A program made the position numbers and the translations under genes. A model generated the notes under the pieces. The model searched no databases and was not told where the DNA came from. It saw nothing but the letters and a program-made list of their open reading frames with translations. Shown here in pieces: positions 42,547 to 50,736 of a stretch of 64,000 nucleotides of DNA (its first letter is position 1; each line of letters opens with the position of its first letter). Source of the DNA: Andeanibacterium sp035497315 (GTDB lineage: Bacteria > Pseudomonadota > Alphaproteobacteria > Sphingomonadales > Sphingomonadaceae); contig DATJDU010000097.1 in assembly GCA_035497315.1 (NCBI GenBank), positions 17,466 to 81,465 of the forward strand, read 5' to 3'.

Positions 42547-43244
42547 CACTTCTTCTCCTGCCCGGCCAGAATCGAGCCGAACTTCGGATGGGCGAAGTGC
42601 ATCGGCACATCCTGGCGATAGGGCCAGGTCTGGCGATGCTGGTCGGCGGGCAGCAGTACGTCGGGGCCCAGCGGATCCTCGGGGAAGGTCTTCTCGGCCG
42701 GCTGGAGATGCGCAGTGGTATGCGCCCAGCCTTCTTCGTAATTGCCCTGCCATTGCATCATGTAGTCCAGCCGCTTGATCTTCCAGATCCCGTCGACCTT
42801 CACATAGTCGTTTTCATAGATGCCGGCTTCCAGGAACTGCTGGGGCATCATCTCTTCTTTGGTTTCCAGGAAGTCGTCATGCCAGCCGCCCAGCAGAATG
42901 CCGTGGAAGCGGCCCTTGGCGGTCTGCCGGTCAGGCGCGACGGTGATGATGTCCTGCATCTGGAAATGATCGAGCAGCAAGCCGTTGACGGGGCCCGGGC
43001 GCCCGCCGGTGAAGCGGCCCGCGATCCAGTCCCCATACAGGCGCTTCACGCCCGCATGGCCGACATATTCGCCCGACAGGAAGATCACCGCGCCATCTTC
43101 GGCAAACAGATCGGCCACTTCGTCCGGGCGGTTGAAATCGATGTAATAGCCATAGGCCCAATGTAGCCGCCGGATCGCCTGCACATCCTCCAGCACACCA
43201 ACCTTGTGCTCAAGCTCCGCCAGACGGGCTTCCACATCGCTCAT
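42546..43244 (-). CDS. Longer NTF2-like protein
   Basis: A 232-residue NTF2-fold protein. It starts with a coiled segment (DVEARLAELEHKVGVLEDVQAIRRLHWAYGYYIDFN), then DEVADLFAEDGAVIFLSGEYVGHAGVKRLY, and ends with an extended tail with HTTAHLQPAEKTFPEDPLGPD. The first pattern is that of the SnoaL_4/scytalone-dehydratase-like branch. It is the first gene of the leftward operon that ends in the LigW-like decarboxylase and is divergent from the LigD-like SDR. Confidence 0.83.
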   Translation of the reverse strand: MSDVEARLAELEHKVGVLEDVQAIRRLHWAYGYYIDFNRPDEVADLFAEDGAVIFLSGEYVGHAGVKRLYGDWIAGRFTGGRPGPVNGLLLDHFQMQDIITVAPDRQTAKGRFHGILLGGWHDDFLETKEEMMPQQFLEAGIYENDYVKVDGIWKIKRLDYMMQWQGNYEEGWAHTTAHLQPAEKTFPEDPLGPDVLLPADQHRQTWPYRQDVPMHFAHPKFGSILAGQEKK

Positions 43245-43315
43245 TTGCTCTCTCCCAATTTGCTTGGCAGACGTTACTAACGACCGTGATAATTTTGGCG
43301 AGAGGATTTTCAGAC

Positions 43316-44245
43316 ATGAGCAACGCGGAAAGGCCCTGGGAGGGCCGGGTGGCTTTCATCACCGGCGCGGTCACGGGCATCGGCCTGGGTGTGGCGCAGG
43401 CATTCGCCGATGCGGGGATGCGGCTGGCACTGTCCTATCGCAACGAGGACGACAAGGCGCGCGCGGCCGAATGGTTCGCGGCAAAGGGCTATGAACAGCC
43501 GCTGTTCCTCAAGCTCGACGTGACCGACCGGGCCCGCTTCGCCGAAGTGGCACAGCAGGTGGTCGACCATTTCGGCGAGGTCCATGTGCTGGTGAACAAT
43601 GCGGGCGTTTCGGTCTTCGGGCCGACTGACGAGGCAAGTTATGACGATTATGACTGGATCATGGGCGTCAATTTCGGCGGGGTGGTGAACGGGCTTGTTT
43701 CCTTCCTGCCGAAGATCAAGGCCAGCCATGGCCGCCGCCATGTGGTGAATATCGCCAGCATGGCTGCCTTCCTCCCCGGTCCGCAGGCGGGGATATACAC
43801 CGCCAGCAAATTCGCCGTGCGCGGGCTGACCGAGAGCCTTCGCTACAATCTGGCGCCGCACAAGATCGGCTGTTCGCTGTGCTGCCCCGCGCTCACCCGC
43901 ACCAATGCCTGGAGCAGCGCATTGAAGCGCCCCGAGGGCTTTGGCACCAGCGGCTTTCCCGACGTGGCCAAAAGCGAACTGGAACAGTTCGGCACTGCCT
44001 TCGAAGAAGGGATGGACCCCTATGAGGTGGGCACCAAGATCCTTGCCGGTATGACTGAGCAGCGGGGCCTGATCCTGACCCATCCCGAACATGGCCCCGA
44101 TTTCGAGGAAATCCACGAGGCCACTATGGCCGCCCTGCCGGTGGAGGAAGCACCCGCCGGGCGCCTCAAGATCGAGCAGTTGCGCCGCGATGCGATGAAG
44201 GCGGCGGAGGAGGGGCTGATCATCCGCCTCGATGATCTGACGTAA
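43316..44245 (+). CDS. SDR related to Calpha-dehydrogenases LigD/LigL/LigN
   Basis: A 309-residue SDR with TGAVTGIG, NNAG and YTASK. Blocks such as YDDYDWIMGVNFGGVVNGLVSFLPKIKAS and the later GTSGF closely match my memory of SYK-6 LigD (TTYDDFDWIIGVNLNGVINGMVTFVPRMIAS), which oxidises the Calpha hydroxyl of lignin beta-aryl ether dimers. The C-terminal extension also fits that branch. Together with the LigF-like GST it suggests beta-aryl ether metabolism, but substrate is not proven. The start at 43316 has GAGAGG upstream. Confidence 0.84.
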   Translation: MSNAERPWEGRVAFITGAVTGIGLGVAQAFADAGMRLALSYRNEDDKARAAEWFAAKGYEQPLFLKLDVTDRARFAEVAQQVVDHFGEVHVLVNNAGVSVFGPTDEASYDDYDWIMGVNFGGVVNGLVSFLPKIKASHGRRHVVNIASMAAFLPGPQAGIYTASKFAVRGLTESLRYNLAPHKIGCSLCCPALTRTNAWSSALKRPEGFGTSGFPDVAKSELEQFGTAFEEGMDPYEVGTKILAGMTEQRGLILTHPEHGPDFEEIHEATMAALPVEEAPAGRLKIEQLRRDAMKAAEEGLIIRLDDLT

Positions 44246-44368
44246 TCGCGCCTTCTGCCTGCCGGTGCCGCATTGGGCATTGGCAGGCCCGGACAAAAAC
44301 AACATAGTGGCGGCGATCCGGCGGGGCATCGTCCACCGGCCGGACGGGAGAAGTTAAGGAGAGAATCG

Positions 44369-45250
44369 ATGTGCGATGATTTCACGGCCCTGGCCGATGA
44401 TGCCACGTTGGCGAAGCGCGGCCTCAGCCGCAGGGATTTCGCGGCGATCAGTGCGGCAGCGATGGGGACCCTTACCGTAAGCACAGCCTGCGCAGCCCAG
44501 AGCGAGGGCCCGGCGCTGACCGAATCGACCGTCACCATCACTACGCCCGACGGGAAGATGGATGCTTTCTTCGTCCATCCGACAGAAGGCAAGCACCCCG
44601 CCGTCATCATGTATCCCGACATTGCGGGCCTGCGCGATGCCTATAAGGTCATGGCCCGCACGCTGGCCGCATCGGGCTATGCAGTGGTGGCCGTGAACCA
44701 TTATTACCGCAGCGCCAAGGCGCCGGTGATGAATACCATTTCCGAATTCTTCGCCCCCGAAGGGCGGGAGAAGCTGGGGCCGATGATGGCTAAGCTGACC
44801 GTTCCCGCGATCGTCAGCGATGCGAAGGCGATCGTCGCCTGGCTCGACCAGAACCCCGCCGTGGATACGGCCAGGAAGATCGCGGCGGAAGGCTATTGCA
44901 TGACCGGCTCCTATGCGGTGCGCACCGCTGCCGCCGTGCCGGACCGGGTCGGCGCGGTCAGTTCCTTCCACGGTGGCGGCCTTGTGACGCCGGCGCCGGA
45001 CAGCCCGCACAAGATGCTGAAGGGCACCAAGGCGCTATACCTCTTCGCCGTCGCCCAGAATGACGACAAGCGCAGCCCTGACGACAAGGTGGCTCTGCGG
45101 CACGCAGCGGAAGATGCGGGTGTGGGTGCGAAGGTGGAAGTCTTTGCAGCGGACCATGGCTGGTGCACCGTGGATTCGGCCGCTTACAACAAGGTCGAAG
45201 CCGAACGGGCGCGCACGCTTTCGCTGTGGAATTACGGCAAGATGGGCTGA
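44369..45250 (+). CDS. Tat-exported dienelactone hydrolase-family protein
   Basis: A 293-residue alpha/beta hydrolase with a twin-arginine signal (SRRDFAAISAAAMGTLTVSTACA, Arg21-Arg22), so it should be folded before export. The nucleophile region is EGYCMTGSY, with Cys177 in the dienelactone hydrolase position, and a late His in AADHGWC. DLH-family enzymes open lactone rings, but some exported ones act as esterases. It follows the SDR gene by 123 bases and ends at a terminator. Confidence 0.85.
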   Translation: MCDDFTALADDATLAKRGLSRRDFAAISAAAMGTLTVSTACAAQSEGPALTESTVTITTPDGKMDAFFVHPTEGKHPAVIMYPDIAGLRDAYKVMARTLAASGYAVVAVNHYYRSAKAPVMNTISEFFAPEGREKLGPMMAKLTVPAIVSDAKAIVAWLDQNPAVDTARKIAAEGYCMTGSYAVRTAAAVPDRVGAVSSFHGGGLVTPAPDSPHKMLKGTKALYLFAVAQNDDKRSPDDKVALRHAAEDAGVGAKVEVFAADHGWCTVDSAAYNKVEAERARTLSLWNYGKMG

Positions 45251-45277
45251 TCGGGCCTTTCGCCAGTCAGCCTTCGA

Positions 45278-45319
45278 AACAGGCCCCGTCGCACTTTGTG
45301 AGGCGGGGCCTGTTCTTTC
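45278..45319 (+). terminator. Terminator after the DLH gene
   Basis: An 11-bp stem (AACAGGCCCCG / CGGGGCCTGTT) with a 15-base loop followed by TCTTT, between the convergent DLH and hydrolase genes. A half-copy of a common intergenic repeat (CAGCGAAAGCTGGGG) lies just to its right. Confidence 0.8.
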
Positions 45320-45361
45320 CTGGTCCTCTCGTCACTCCAGCGAAAGCTGGGGTCTCAGGCC

Positions 45362-46345
45362 TCAACGCAGATTCTTGCGCTCGATCGTCACTTCCGGATC
45401 GCCGCACAATCCGCAGTCTTTGCCGATGAAGCTCTTCGCGGCCTTCTGGTTGCCGCGTAATTGCCATTCCAGCCAGTCCACCGCGATCCGTGCGCCCTTG
45501 CCGCCCATTGGTTCGTGATAGGTGCCGCCGTGGCCCTTGGGCAAATTCACCATCACGGCGGGTACGTGGTTGATGTGCTCGAAATCGTCCTTGCCATTGG
45601 CATAGGCGATGTCGGTCGGCCCGCCCTGGATATAGATTACCGGCGTGTGAATCTTCGCCAGCGCGCTCTTGGGCAGTTCCATGCCGGGAATGCCGAGCGA
45701 GGGATCGGTCAGAAGCCCGCTGTTCTGGATCACCAGCGTGTCGAGACGCGGATCGGGCGCGATCTCCAGCGCCTGAATGCCGCCGCAGCTGAAGCCGCCC
45801 GCTGCAATCGCCTTCTCGTCGATCAGGCCGTCATAGCGGCTGCCGCTGCGTGCATTTTCCGCCAGCGCCCAGTCCAGAGCGCTGGTGAGGTCAGCAGCCT
45901 TGGTGGGGGGCGGGGGATAGGAACCATCGGCATTGCGCCCGCGCGGCGGGGCCTTCGGATCGTGCGCATTGGGGCCGCTGCGCCATTTGCCGGGCGCGAT
46001 CACCAGATAGCCATAGGATGCGATCTGCGAGAGATGCAGGCGCGAACTGGTGGCATCGTCGGCACAGGCGCCATTGCCCCAGACGAACAGCCCCAGCTTG
46101 CCCTTGCCCACTTTGGACAAATCCGCCGGGCGGTAGATCACATGATCGGGCAGGGATGGATCGACTTCGATCAGCGAGGGGAAGGGGCCGTCACCTGGCG
46201 TATCGGGTACTTTGTCCCGCTCTGCCTCGAGCCGGGCCTCGTCGGCTGGTGCGGTTTGTGCGGTTTGTGCAGCGGCCTGCGCCACCATGCCCGCCGCCGC
46301 CAGCATGGCCAGAACCCCAGCCAGATAATTCGCTTTCCTGTGCAT
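45362..46345 (-). CDS. Exported alpha/beta hydrolase
   Basis: A 327-residue hydrolase with a signal peptide (HRKANYLAGVLAMLAAAGMVAQAAAQ). The nucleophile elbow is GGFSCGGIQAL (Ser186), and a conserved late His lies in KGHGGTYHEP. Four cysteines, including two at the C-terminus (GKDCGLCGD), suggest disulfides. Such exported hydrolases often split esters or oligomers outside the cell. It begins 26 bases after the CmcJ-like gene and is probably in the same transcript. Confidence 0.82.
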   Translation of the reverse strand: MHRKANYLAGVLAMLAAAGMVAQAAAQTAQTAPADEARLEAERDKVPDTPGDGPFPSLIEVDPSLPDHVIYRPADLSKVGKGKLGLFVWGNGACADDATSSRLHLSQIASYGYLVIAPGKWRSGPNAHDPKAPPRGRNADGSYPPPPTKAADLTSALDWALAENARSGSRYDGLIDEKAIAAGGFSCGGIQALEIAPDPRLDTLVIQNSGLLTDPSLGIPGMELPKSALAKIHTPVIYIQGGPTDIAYANGKDDFEHINHVPAVMVNLPKGHGGTYHEPMGGKGARIAVDWLEWQLRGNQKAAKSFIGKDCGLCGDPEVTIERKNLR

Positions 46346-46371
46346 CGTTCTCCCCTTCTTTTCTTGCGATC

Positions 46372-47199
46372 CTATTCGAACCAATAGGCCATTCCCCGCA
46401 TCTCAAGGCTGACTCGCGCGGGCGCGTCCAAGTCTGCCAGTGGATTGTCGAAGGCGCCATGTGGCATCAGCCGGGCGCGCTCTGGGTCGCTCTCGCTGGT
46501 CTTGAACACGATGGCCTCGTCGGGCCGCATGTCGCTGTAATAATACCAGCGATGGGCCGGATTATGCCGGATGACGTAATTGCCGAAGCTCCATTCGGGC
46601 GAACCGTCCGGCGGATCGAAGATCGCCAGACAGTCGATCAGATCGGCACCTTCGTCCACGCTGGGCCAGGCGCAAAGGGCCAGCGGCACGTCCTGCGGGG
46701 GAGCGGAAAGCACCCGCCAGACGTTGTATTGCGCGCTGCGGACGATCTTGCGGCCGCCGGTGATGTCTGGCCCGGGCGCGCTCTGGTCGCGGGCCGCCGC
46801 TGCTGCCGATACCGACATGTCGACATGGGCGAAGCGGGCCGGGTGGGAATTGTCGGTGCTGCCGGTCTGGCCGCTGCGTTCCGAATAGCGCAGGATGCCA
46901 CGCGGCATCATCGCGATGTGGTCGGCGCCGGTGACATCCTTCAACAATTGCTCGATCTCGCCGGCATGGACGCGGGCGATGGCGTCCATGTCAGTCAGGT
47001 CGGGCAGGGCGCTGGCATGGCTGACAAGGATGAAGCCCTCGCGGTCGAGCGAGGTGTCCATTCCGCGCGCATCCGCGATCTCCACTTCCACCGGGGCGAG
47101 CGGGACATAGTCCTTCTCATGGGCGTTGGCGTAGAAATAAGGCTGCCTGCCGGTATCTTCGGTATAACCGATTGCCGCACGCACGCTCCCGCCTGCCAT
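46372..47199 (-). CDS. CmcJ/NvfI-family oxygenase-like protein
   Basis: A 275-residue protein of the CmcJ/NvfI (GA4-desaturase-like) group of iron/2-oxoglutarate-type enzymes known mainly from antibiotic and fungal secondary metabolism. The likely iron site is HFAHVDMS (HxD), and the characteristic block NPAHRWYYYSDMRPDEAIVFKTSES is clear, followed by the usual PHGAFDNP. Its presence among lignin-type catabolic genes is unexpected. Neighbours are an aldo/keto reductase and an exported hydrolase. Substrate unknown. Confidence 0.83.
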   Translation of the reverse strand: MAGGSVRAAIGYTEDTGRQPYFYANAHEKDYVPLAPVEVEIADARGMDTSLDREGFILVSHASALPDLTDMDAIARVHAGEIEQLLKDVTGADHIAMMPRGILRYSERSGQTGSTDNSHPARFAHVDMSVSAAAAARDQSAPGPDITGGRKIVRSAQYNVWRVLSAPPQDVPLALCAWPSVDEGADLIDCLAIFDPPDGSPEWSFGNYVIRHNPAHRWYYYSDMRPDEAIVFKTSESDPERARLMPHGAFDNPLADLDAPARVSLEMRGMAYWFE

Positions 47200-47234
47200 A
47201 TGTCCCGCTTCCTCTCCGTTACGGCGCGCCGCCC

Positions 47235-48221
47235 CTAGGCGAAGTCTTCCGTGTCGATCGTCGGCCGGATCGCATCGTGATAGCGATGGCCGGCCACGGT
47301 CTGTTGGTTGATCAAGGCATCCGCCCGGTCAAGCACATCCTGCGAAATGGCCACGCTGGCGGCGTTGTAATTGTCTTCCAGATGCTGGAGATTGGTGGTG
47401 CCGGGAATGACATGGATATTGTCGCCGCGGCTCAGCACCCAGCGATTGGCCAGTTGCCCCGGCGTCACGCCAGCTTCGGCGGCAAGAGCGGCGAATTGCT
47501 CGATCAGCGCCAGATTCTTCGGCCAGTTTTCTGAATTGAAGCGCGGCATCTGGATGCGCAGATCGCCGGTTTCCAATGTCGCCGGGTCCTTCAGCACGCC
47601 GCCCAGTGCACCGCGGCCCACAGGGGAGAATGCCACCAGTGCGATATCCAGTTCCTTGCAAGTGTCGAGCACGCCCAGTTCGACATTGCGGGTCCACAGC
47701 GAATATTCGGTCTGCACCGCGCCCATCGGATGGACTGCATGTGCCTCGCGAATGTGTGCGGAACTCCATTCGGATACACCATAGGCGCCGATCTTGCCCG
47801 CATCGATCGCGTCTTTCATCGCGCCAACGGAATCCGCGATGGGCACCTTGGGATCGAAGCGGTGCATGTAATAAAGGTCGATATGGTCGGTTTCGAGCAG
47901 CTTGAGGCTGGTCTCGATGGCGGCAGCGATCGCCTCGGGACTGCAATCGACGCCGCGCTTGGGGCCTTCCACCACGATGCCGCATTTGGATGCGAGGAAG
48001 AACTCATTGCGGCGGCCCTTCAGGGCAGAGGCGATCAGCGCCTCATTCTTGCCCGCGCCATAGATGCGCGCCGTGTCGAGATGGTCATAGCCAAGGTCCA
48101 GCGCCCGGTTGAGCAGCTTCACGCCGTCTTCATGGCTGGGCGGAGTGCCATAGGCCCAGGACAGGTTCATGCAGCCGAGGCCGACGGGATGGACGGAGCG
48201 GTTTGCCAGTTGGCGCTTCAT
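47235..48221 (-). CDS. Aldo/keto reductase
   Basis: A 328-residue NADPH-dependent reductase with the full catalytic tetrad: Asp49 and Tyr54 (YDHLDTARIYGAG), Lys79 (FFLASKCG) and His120 (LYYMHRFD). The nucleotide site is in the C-terminal part (HVIPGTTNLQHLEDN). AKRs of this branch reduce aldehydes and ketones, and could convert an aromatic aldehyde here. The ATG at 48221 gives the normal family length. It lies downstream of ligC by 169 bases. Confidence 0.9.
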   Translation of the reverse strand: MKRQLANRSVHPVGLGCMNLSWAYGTPPSHEDGVKLLNRALDLGYDHLDTARIYGAGKNEALIASALKGRRNEFFLASKCGIVVEGPKRGVDCSPEAIAAAIETSLKLLETDHIDLYYMHRFDPKVPIADSVGAMKDAIDAGKIGAYGVSEWSSAHIREAHAVHPMGAVQTEYSLWTRNVELGVLDTCKELDIALVAFSPVGRGALGGVLKDPATLETGDLRIQMPRFNSENWPKNLALIEQFAALAAEAGVTPGQLANRWVLSRGDNIHVIPGTTNLQHLEDNYNAASVAISQDVLDRADALINQQTVAGHRYHDAIRPTIDTEDFA

Positions 48222-48390
48222 GGATTTCCTCGTCACGAGCTTTGGAGCGGGGCGCGTGTCGGCCCCCAGATGCAAGACACGGGCCCGAACGGGTGAACCG
48301 CCGAGCCCGTGCCTGTGTTTAGTCCGGGCTGCGTCATTCGCAACCGGCACCGCGCAGTTTCGCAAGGAAATCGGCGCGGCGGGGATAGTC

Positions 48391-49347
48391 TCAGGACCAG
48401 CCGTCCTGCGCTTCCAGGCTGGCGGCCAGTTCGCCGATCACGCGATAGCAATCGAGCACGCTGGCGACCGAGGAATTGGGTTCACGTCCTTCGCGGATCG
48501 CGGCGATGAATTCGCGGTCCTGCAGCTCGATGCCATTGTTCGACACAGTGACGCCGGTCAGGTCGATCGGTTCTTCCTTGCCGGTGACGAGATCGTCATA
48601 GCGCGCGATATAGGTCGCATTGTCGCCGATATAGCGGAAGAAGGTACCCAGCGGGCCGTCATTGTTGAACGACAGCGAGAGCGTGCAGATCGCGCCGCTT
48701 TCGCTCTTGAGCTGGATCGACATGTCCATCGCGATGCCCAGTTCAGGGTGCTTGGGCCCCTGGATGGCATTGGCGGTAACGATCTTGCCCGCCTGATAGG
48801 CGAACAGATCGATCGTGTGGGCCGCATGGTGCCACAACAGATGGTCGGTCCAGCTGCGAGCCTCGCCCTTGGCGTTCATATTCTTGCGGCGGAAGAAATA
48901 GGTCTGCACATCCATCTGCTGGATATTCAGCTCGCCCGCCACGATCTTGTTGTGAACATATTGGTGGCTCGGATTGAAGCGGCGGGTGTGGCCCACCATG
49001 CAGACGAGACCTGTTTCCTGCTGCTTTTTGACCACTGCTTCGGCATCGGCCCAGCTGTCGGACAGGGGAATTTCCACCTGGACATGCTTGCCCGCTTCCA
49101 TGCAGGCGATTGCCTGCTCGGCGTGCATCTGGGTTGGAGTGCACAGGATCACTGCGTCCACGTCGTCACGCTCCAGCGCTTCGGACAATTCGGTGCCCGA
49201 ATGTTTGGCGCCATATTTGGCGGCCACTTCCGCAGCCTGTTCGGCGCGCCGGGAAATGATCGAGGTGATTTCGACGCCGTCGATATTCTTCAGGCCATCG
49301 AGGTGCTTTTCACCAAAGGCGCCGGCGCCGGCGAGTGCAATGCGCAT
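48391..49347 (-). CDS. ligC: 4-carboxy-2-hydroxymuconate-6-semialdehyde dehydrogenase
   Basis: A 318-residue GFO/IDH-type NAD(P)-dependent dehydrogenase that oxidises the hemiacetal of CHMS to 2-pyrone-4,6-dicarboxylate. The Rossmann start RIALAGAGAFGEKHLDGLKNIDGVE, EIPLSDSWADAE, VGHTRRFNPSHQYVHNKI and HHAAHTIDLFAYQ match LigC of SYK-6, and the length is nearly the same. The ATG at 49347 has GGAG nine bases upstream. It follows ligA and ligB in one operon, after a hairpin. Confidence 0.94.
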   Translation of the reverse strand: MRIALAGAGAFGEKHLDGLKNIDGVEITSIISRRAEQAAEVAAKYGAKHSGTELSEALERDDVDAVILCTPTQMHAEQAIACMEAGKHVQVEIPLSDSWADAEAVVKKQQETGLVCMVGHTRRFNPSHQYVHNKIVAGELNIQQMDVQTYFFRRKNMNAKGEARSWTDHLLWHHAAHTIDLFAYQAGKIVTANAIQGPKHPELGIAMDMSIQLKSESGAICTLSLSFNNDGPLGTFFRYIGDNATYIARYDDLVTGKEEPIDLTGVTVSNNGIELQDREFIAAIREGREPNSSVASVLDCYRVIGELAASLEAQDGWS

Positions 49348-49368
49348 GGGTCTTTTCTCCAAAATTCT

Positions 49369-49397
49369 CGTCGTCCCGGGTTTGGACCGGGACGACG
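49369..49397. promoter_or_regulatory. Intercistronic hairpin between ligB and ligC
   Basis: A perfect 11-bp stem (CGTCGTCCCGG / CCGGGACGACG) with a 7-base loop occupies most of the 58-base ligB-ligC gap. Without a T-run, it may set mRNA stability or reduce ligC expression rather than terminate. Confidence 0.65.
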
Positions 49398-49405
49398 TGT
49401 AACAA

Positions 49406-50314
49406 TCAGGCCTCGGTCAGGCTGTGCCCGCTCATCACCACGCGCGGATCGAGCGCTTCGCCTGCGGTCTCTTCCGGCTGGAGGATCAGCGCGCCCAGCG
49501 CGGTGTTGGAAGCCGGGATGTGGTAGAAGGTGTAGAGATCCTTGACCTTCTCGCCCAGCGCACCGCGCATGATCAGCCACATCACCAGTTCGATGCCTTC
49601 GCTGCCTGCTTCGCGCAGATATTCGATATGCGGCATCATGCTGAGGGTTTCGGGATCTTCGATCAGCTTCTCGATGAAGTTGAGATCGAATTCCTTGTTG
49701 ATCAGGCCTGCGCGCGGGCCCTGCAGCTGGTGGCTCATGCCGCCCGTACCCCAGACATGGACGTTGAGGTCTTCGGGGAAGCTTTCCACTGCGGCGCGGA
49801 TGGAATCGCCCAGGTTGAAGCAGCGGCGGCCCGACGGCGGCGGATAGGTCACCACATTCACCGGGAAGGGGATGATCTTGCACGGCCATGCATCGGGCTC
49901 GCCGAACATCATCGACAGCGGCACGGTGCAGCCATGGTCAACATCCATCTTGTTGAAGATGGTCATGTCGAAATCGTCGAGGATCAGGCTCTGGGCGATG
50001 TGCCAGGCCAGATCCGGATGGCCGATCACGTCCGGCACGGGGCGCGGGCCCCAGCCTTCGTCGGCCGGCTTGAAGCTTTCGGCACAACCGATCGAGAAGG
50101 TGGGGATCACGTTCATATCGAAGGCCGAAGCGTGGTCGTTATAAACCAGCACCACCACGTCGGGCATGTTGCCCGGCTGCTTGATCCATTCCTTGATCGG
50201 TTCGTAGCCCTTGAAGACCGGACCCCAATATTCGTTGTCCGAAGTCTTCGTCTGCAGGGCGGCGCCCAGCGCGGGGATGTGGCTGGACGTAATGCCCGTA
50301 GTAACGCGTGCCAT
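49406..50314 (-). CDS. ligB: Protocatechuate 4,5-dioxygenase, beta subunit
   Basis: The 302-residue catalytic subunit of the type II extradiol dioxygenase that opens protocatechuate to CHMS. The iron ligands known from the SYK-6 crystal structure fall at identical positions: His12 (SSHIPALG), His61 (NDHASAFD) and Glu242 (IELVMW), with the catalytic base His195 (GGMSHQLQG). It starts 2 bases after ligA ends, consistent with equimolar production of the alpha2beta2 enzyme. Confidence 0.97.
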   Translation of the reverse strand: MARVTTGITSSHIPALGAALQTKTSDNEYWGPVFKGYEPIKEWIKQPGNMPDVVVLVYNDHASAFDMNVIPTFSIGCAESFKPADEGWGPRPVPDVIGHPDLAWHIAQSLILDDFDMTIFNKMDVDHGCTVPLSMMFGEPDAWPCKIIPFPVNVVTYPPPSGRRCFNLGDSIRAAVESFPEDLNVHVWGTGGMSHQLQGPRAGLINKEFDLNFIEKLIEDPETLSMMPHIEYLREAGSEGIELVMWLIMRGALGEKVKDLYTFYHIPASNTALGALILQPEETAGEALDPRVVMSGHSLTEA

Positions 50315-50316
50315 GA

Positions 50317-50736
50317 TCAGAAACCTCCCTTGATCGAGCGCACGCCTTCGGGCGAACGGCCACCATTGATCATCATTTGTGCATATTCTTCCTGGGTCAT
50401 GCCCGTCATCGAACCGGCGGCGAACTGGAAGCTCTGGCCGTCGGTGGAGAACAGCTTGGACAGGAAGTAGACGTTGCCGCCTTCATCGATCATCGCGTTG
50501 TAATTGCGGTCCAGCACGGCCTGCTTGGCGGCGGGCGTCAGGTTCCACTCGTCCAGATAGGCGCTTTCGTCGGCCTTGAACCGCTCGCGGTTTTCTTCCT
50601 TCATCAGGCTCATGGCGAACTGGTTCAGCCAGTAGCCCTTGCGCGCGCGCTTCGCGGTGAACACCCGGGTGCCCGGGATATCGTCGAATGCCGCGAGGTA
50701 TTCGTGGATGTCGATCCTCTGCTTTTTGTCGCTCAT
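50317..50736 (-). CDS. ligA: Protocatechuate 4,5-dioxygenase, alpha subunit
   Basis: The 139-residue small subunit that covers the active site of LigB. IDIHEYLAAFDDIPGTRVFTAKRARKGYWLNQFAMSLMKEENRERFKADE and NVYFLSKLFSTDGQSFQFAAGSMTGMTQEEYAQMMINGGRSPEG are characteristic, and the length equals that of SYK-6 LigA. The ATG at 50736 overlaps the end of the DUF2218 gene by four bases, so translation is coupled. Confidence 0.96.
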   Translation of the reverse strand: MSDKKQRIDIHEYLAAFDDIPGTRVFTAKRARKGYWLNQFAMSLMKEENRERFKADESAYLDEWNLTPAAKQAVLDRNYNAMIDEGGNVYFLSKLFSTDGQSFQFAAGSMTGMTQEEYAQMMINGGRSPEGVRSIKGGF

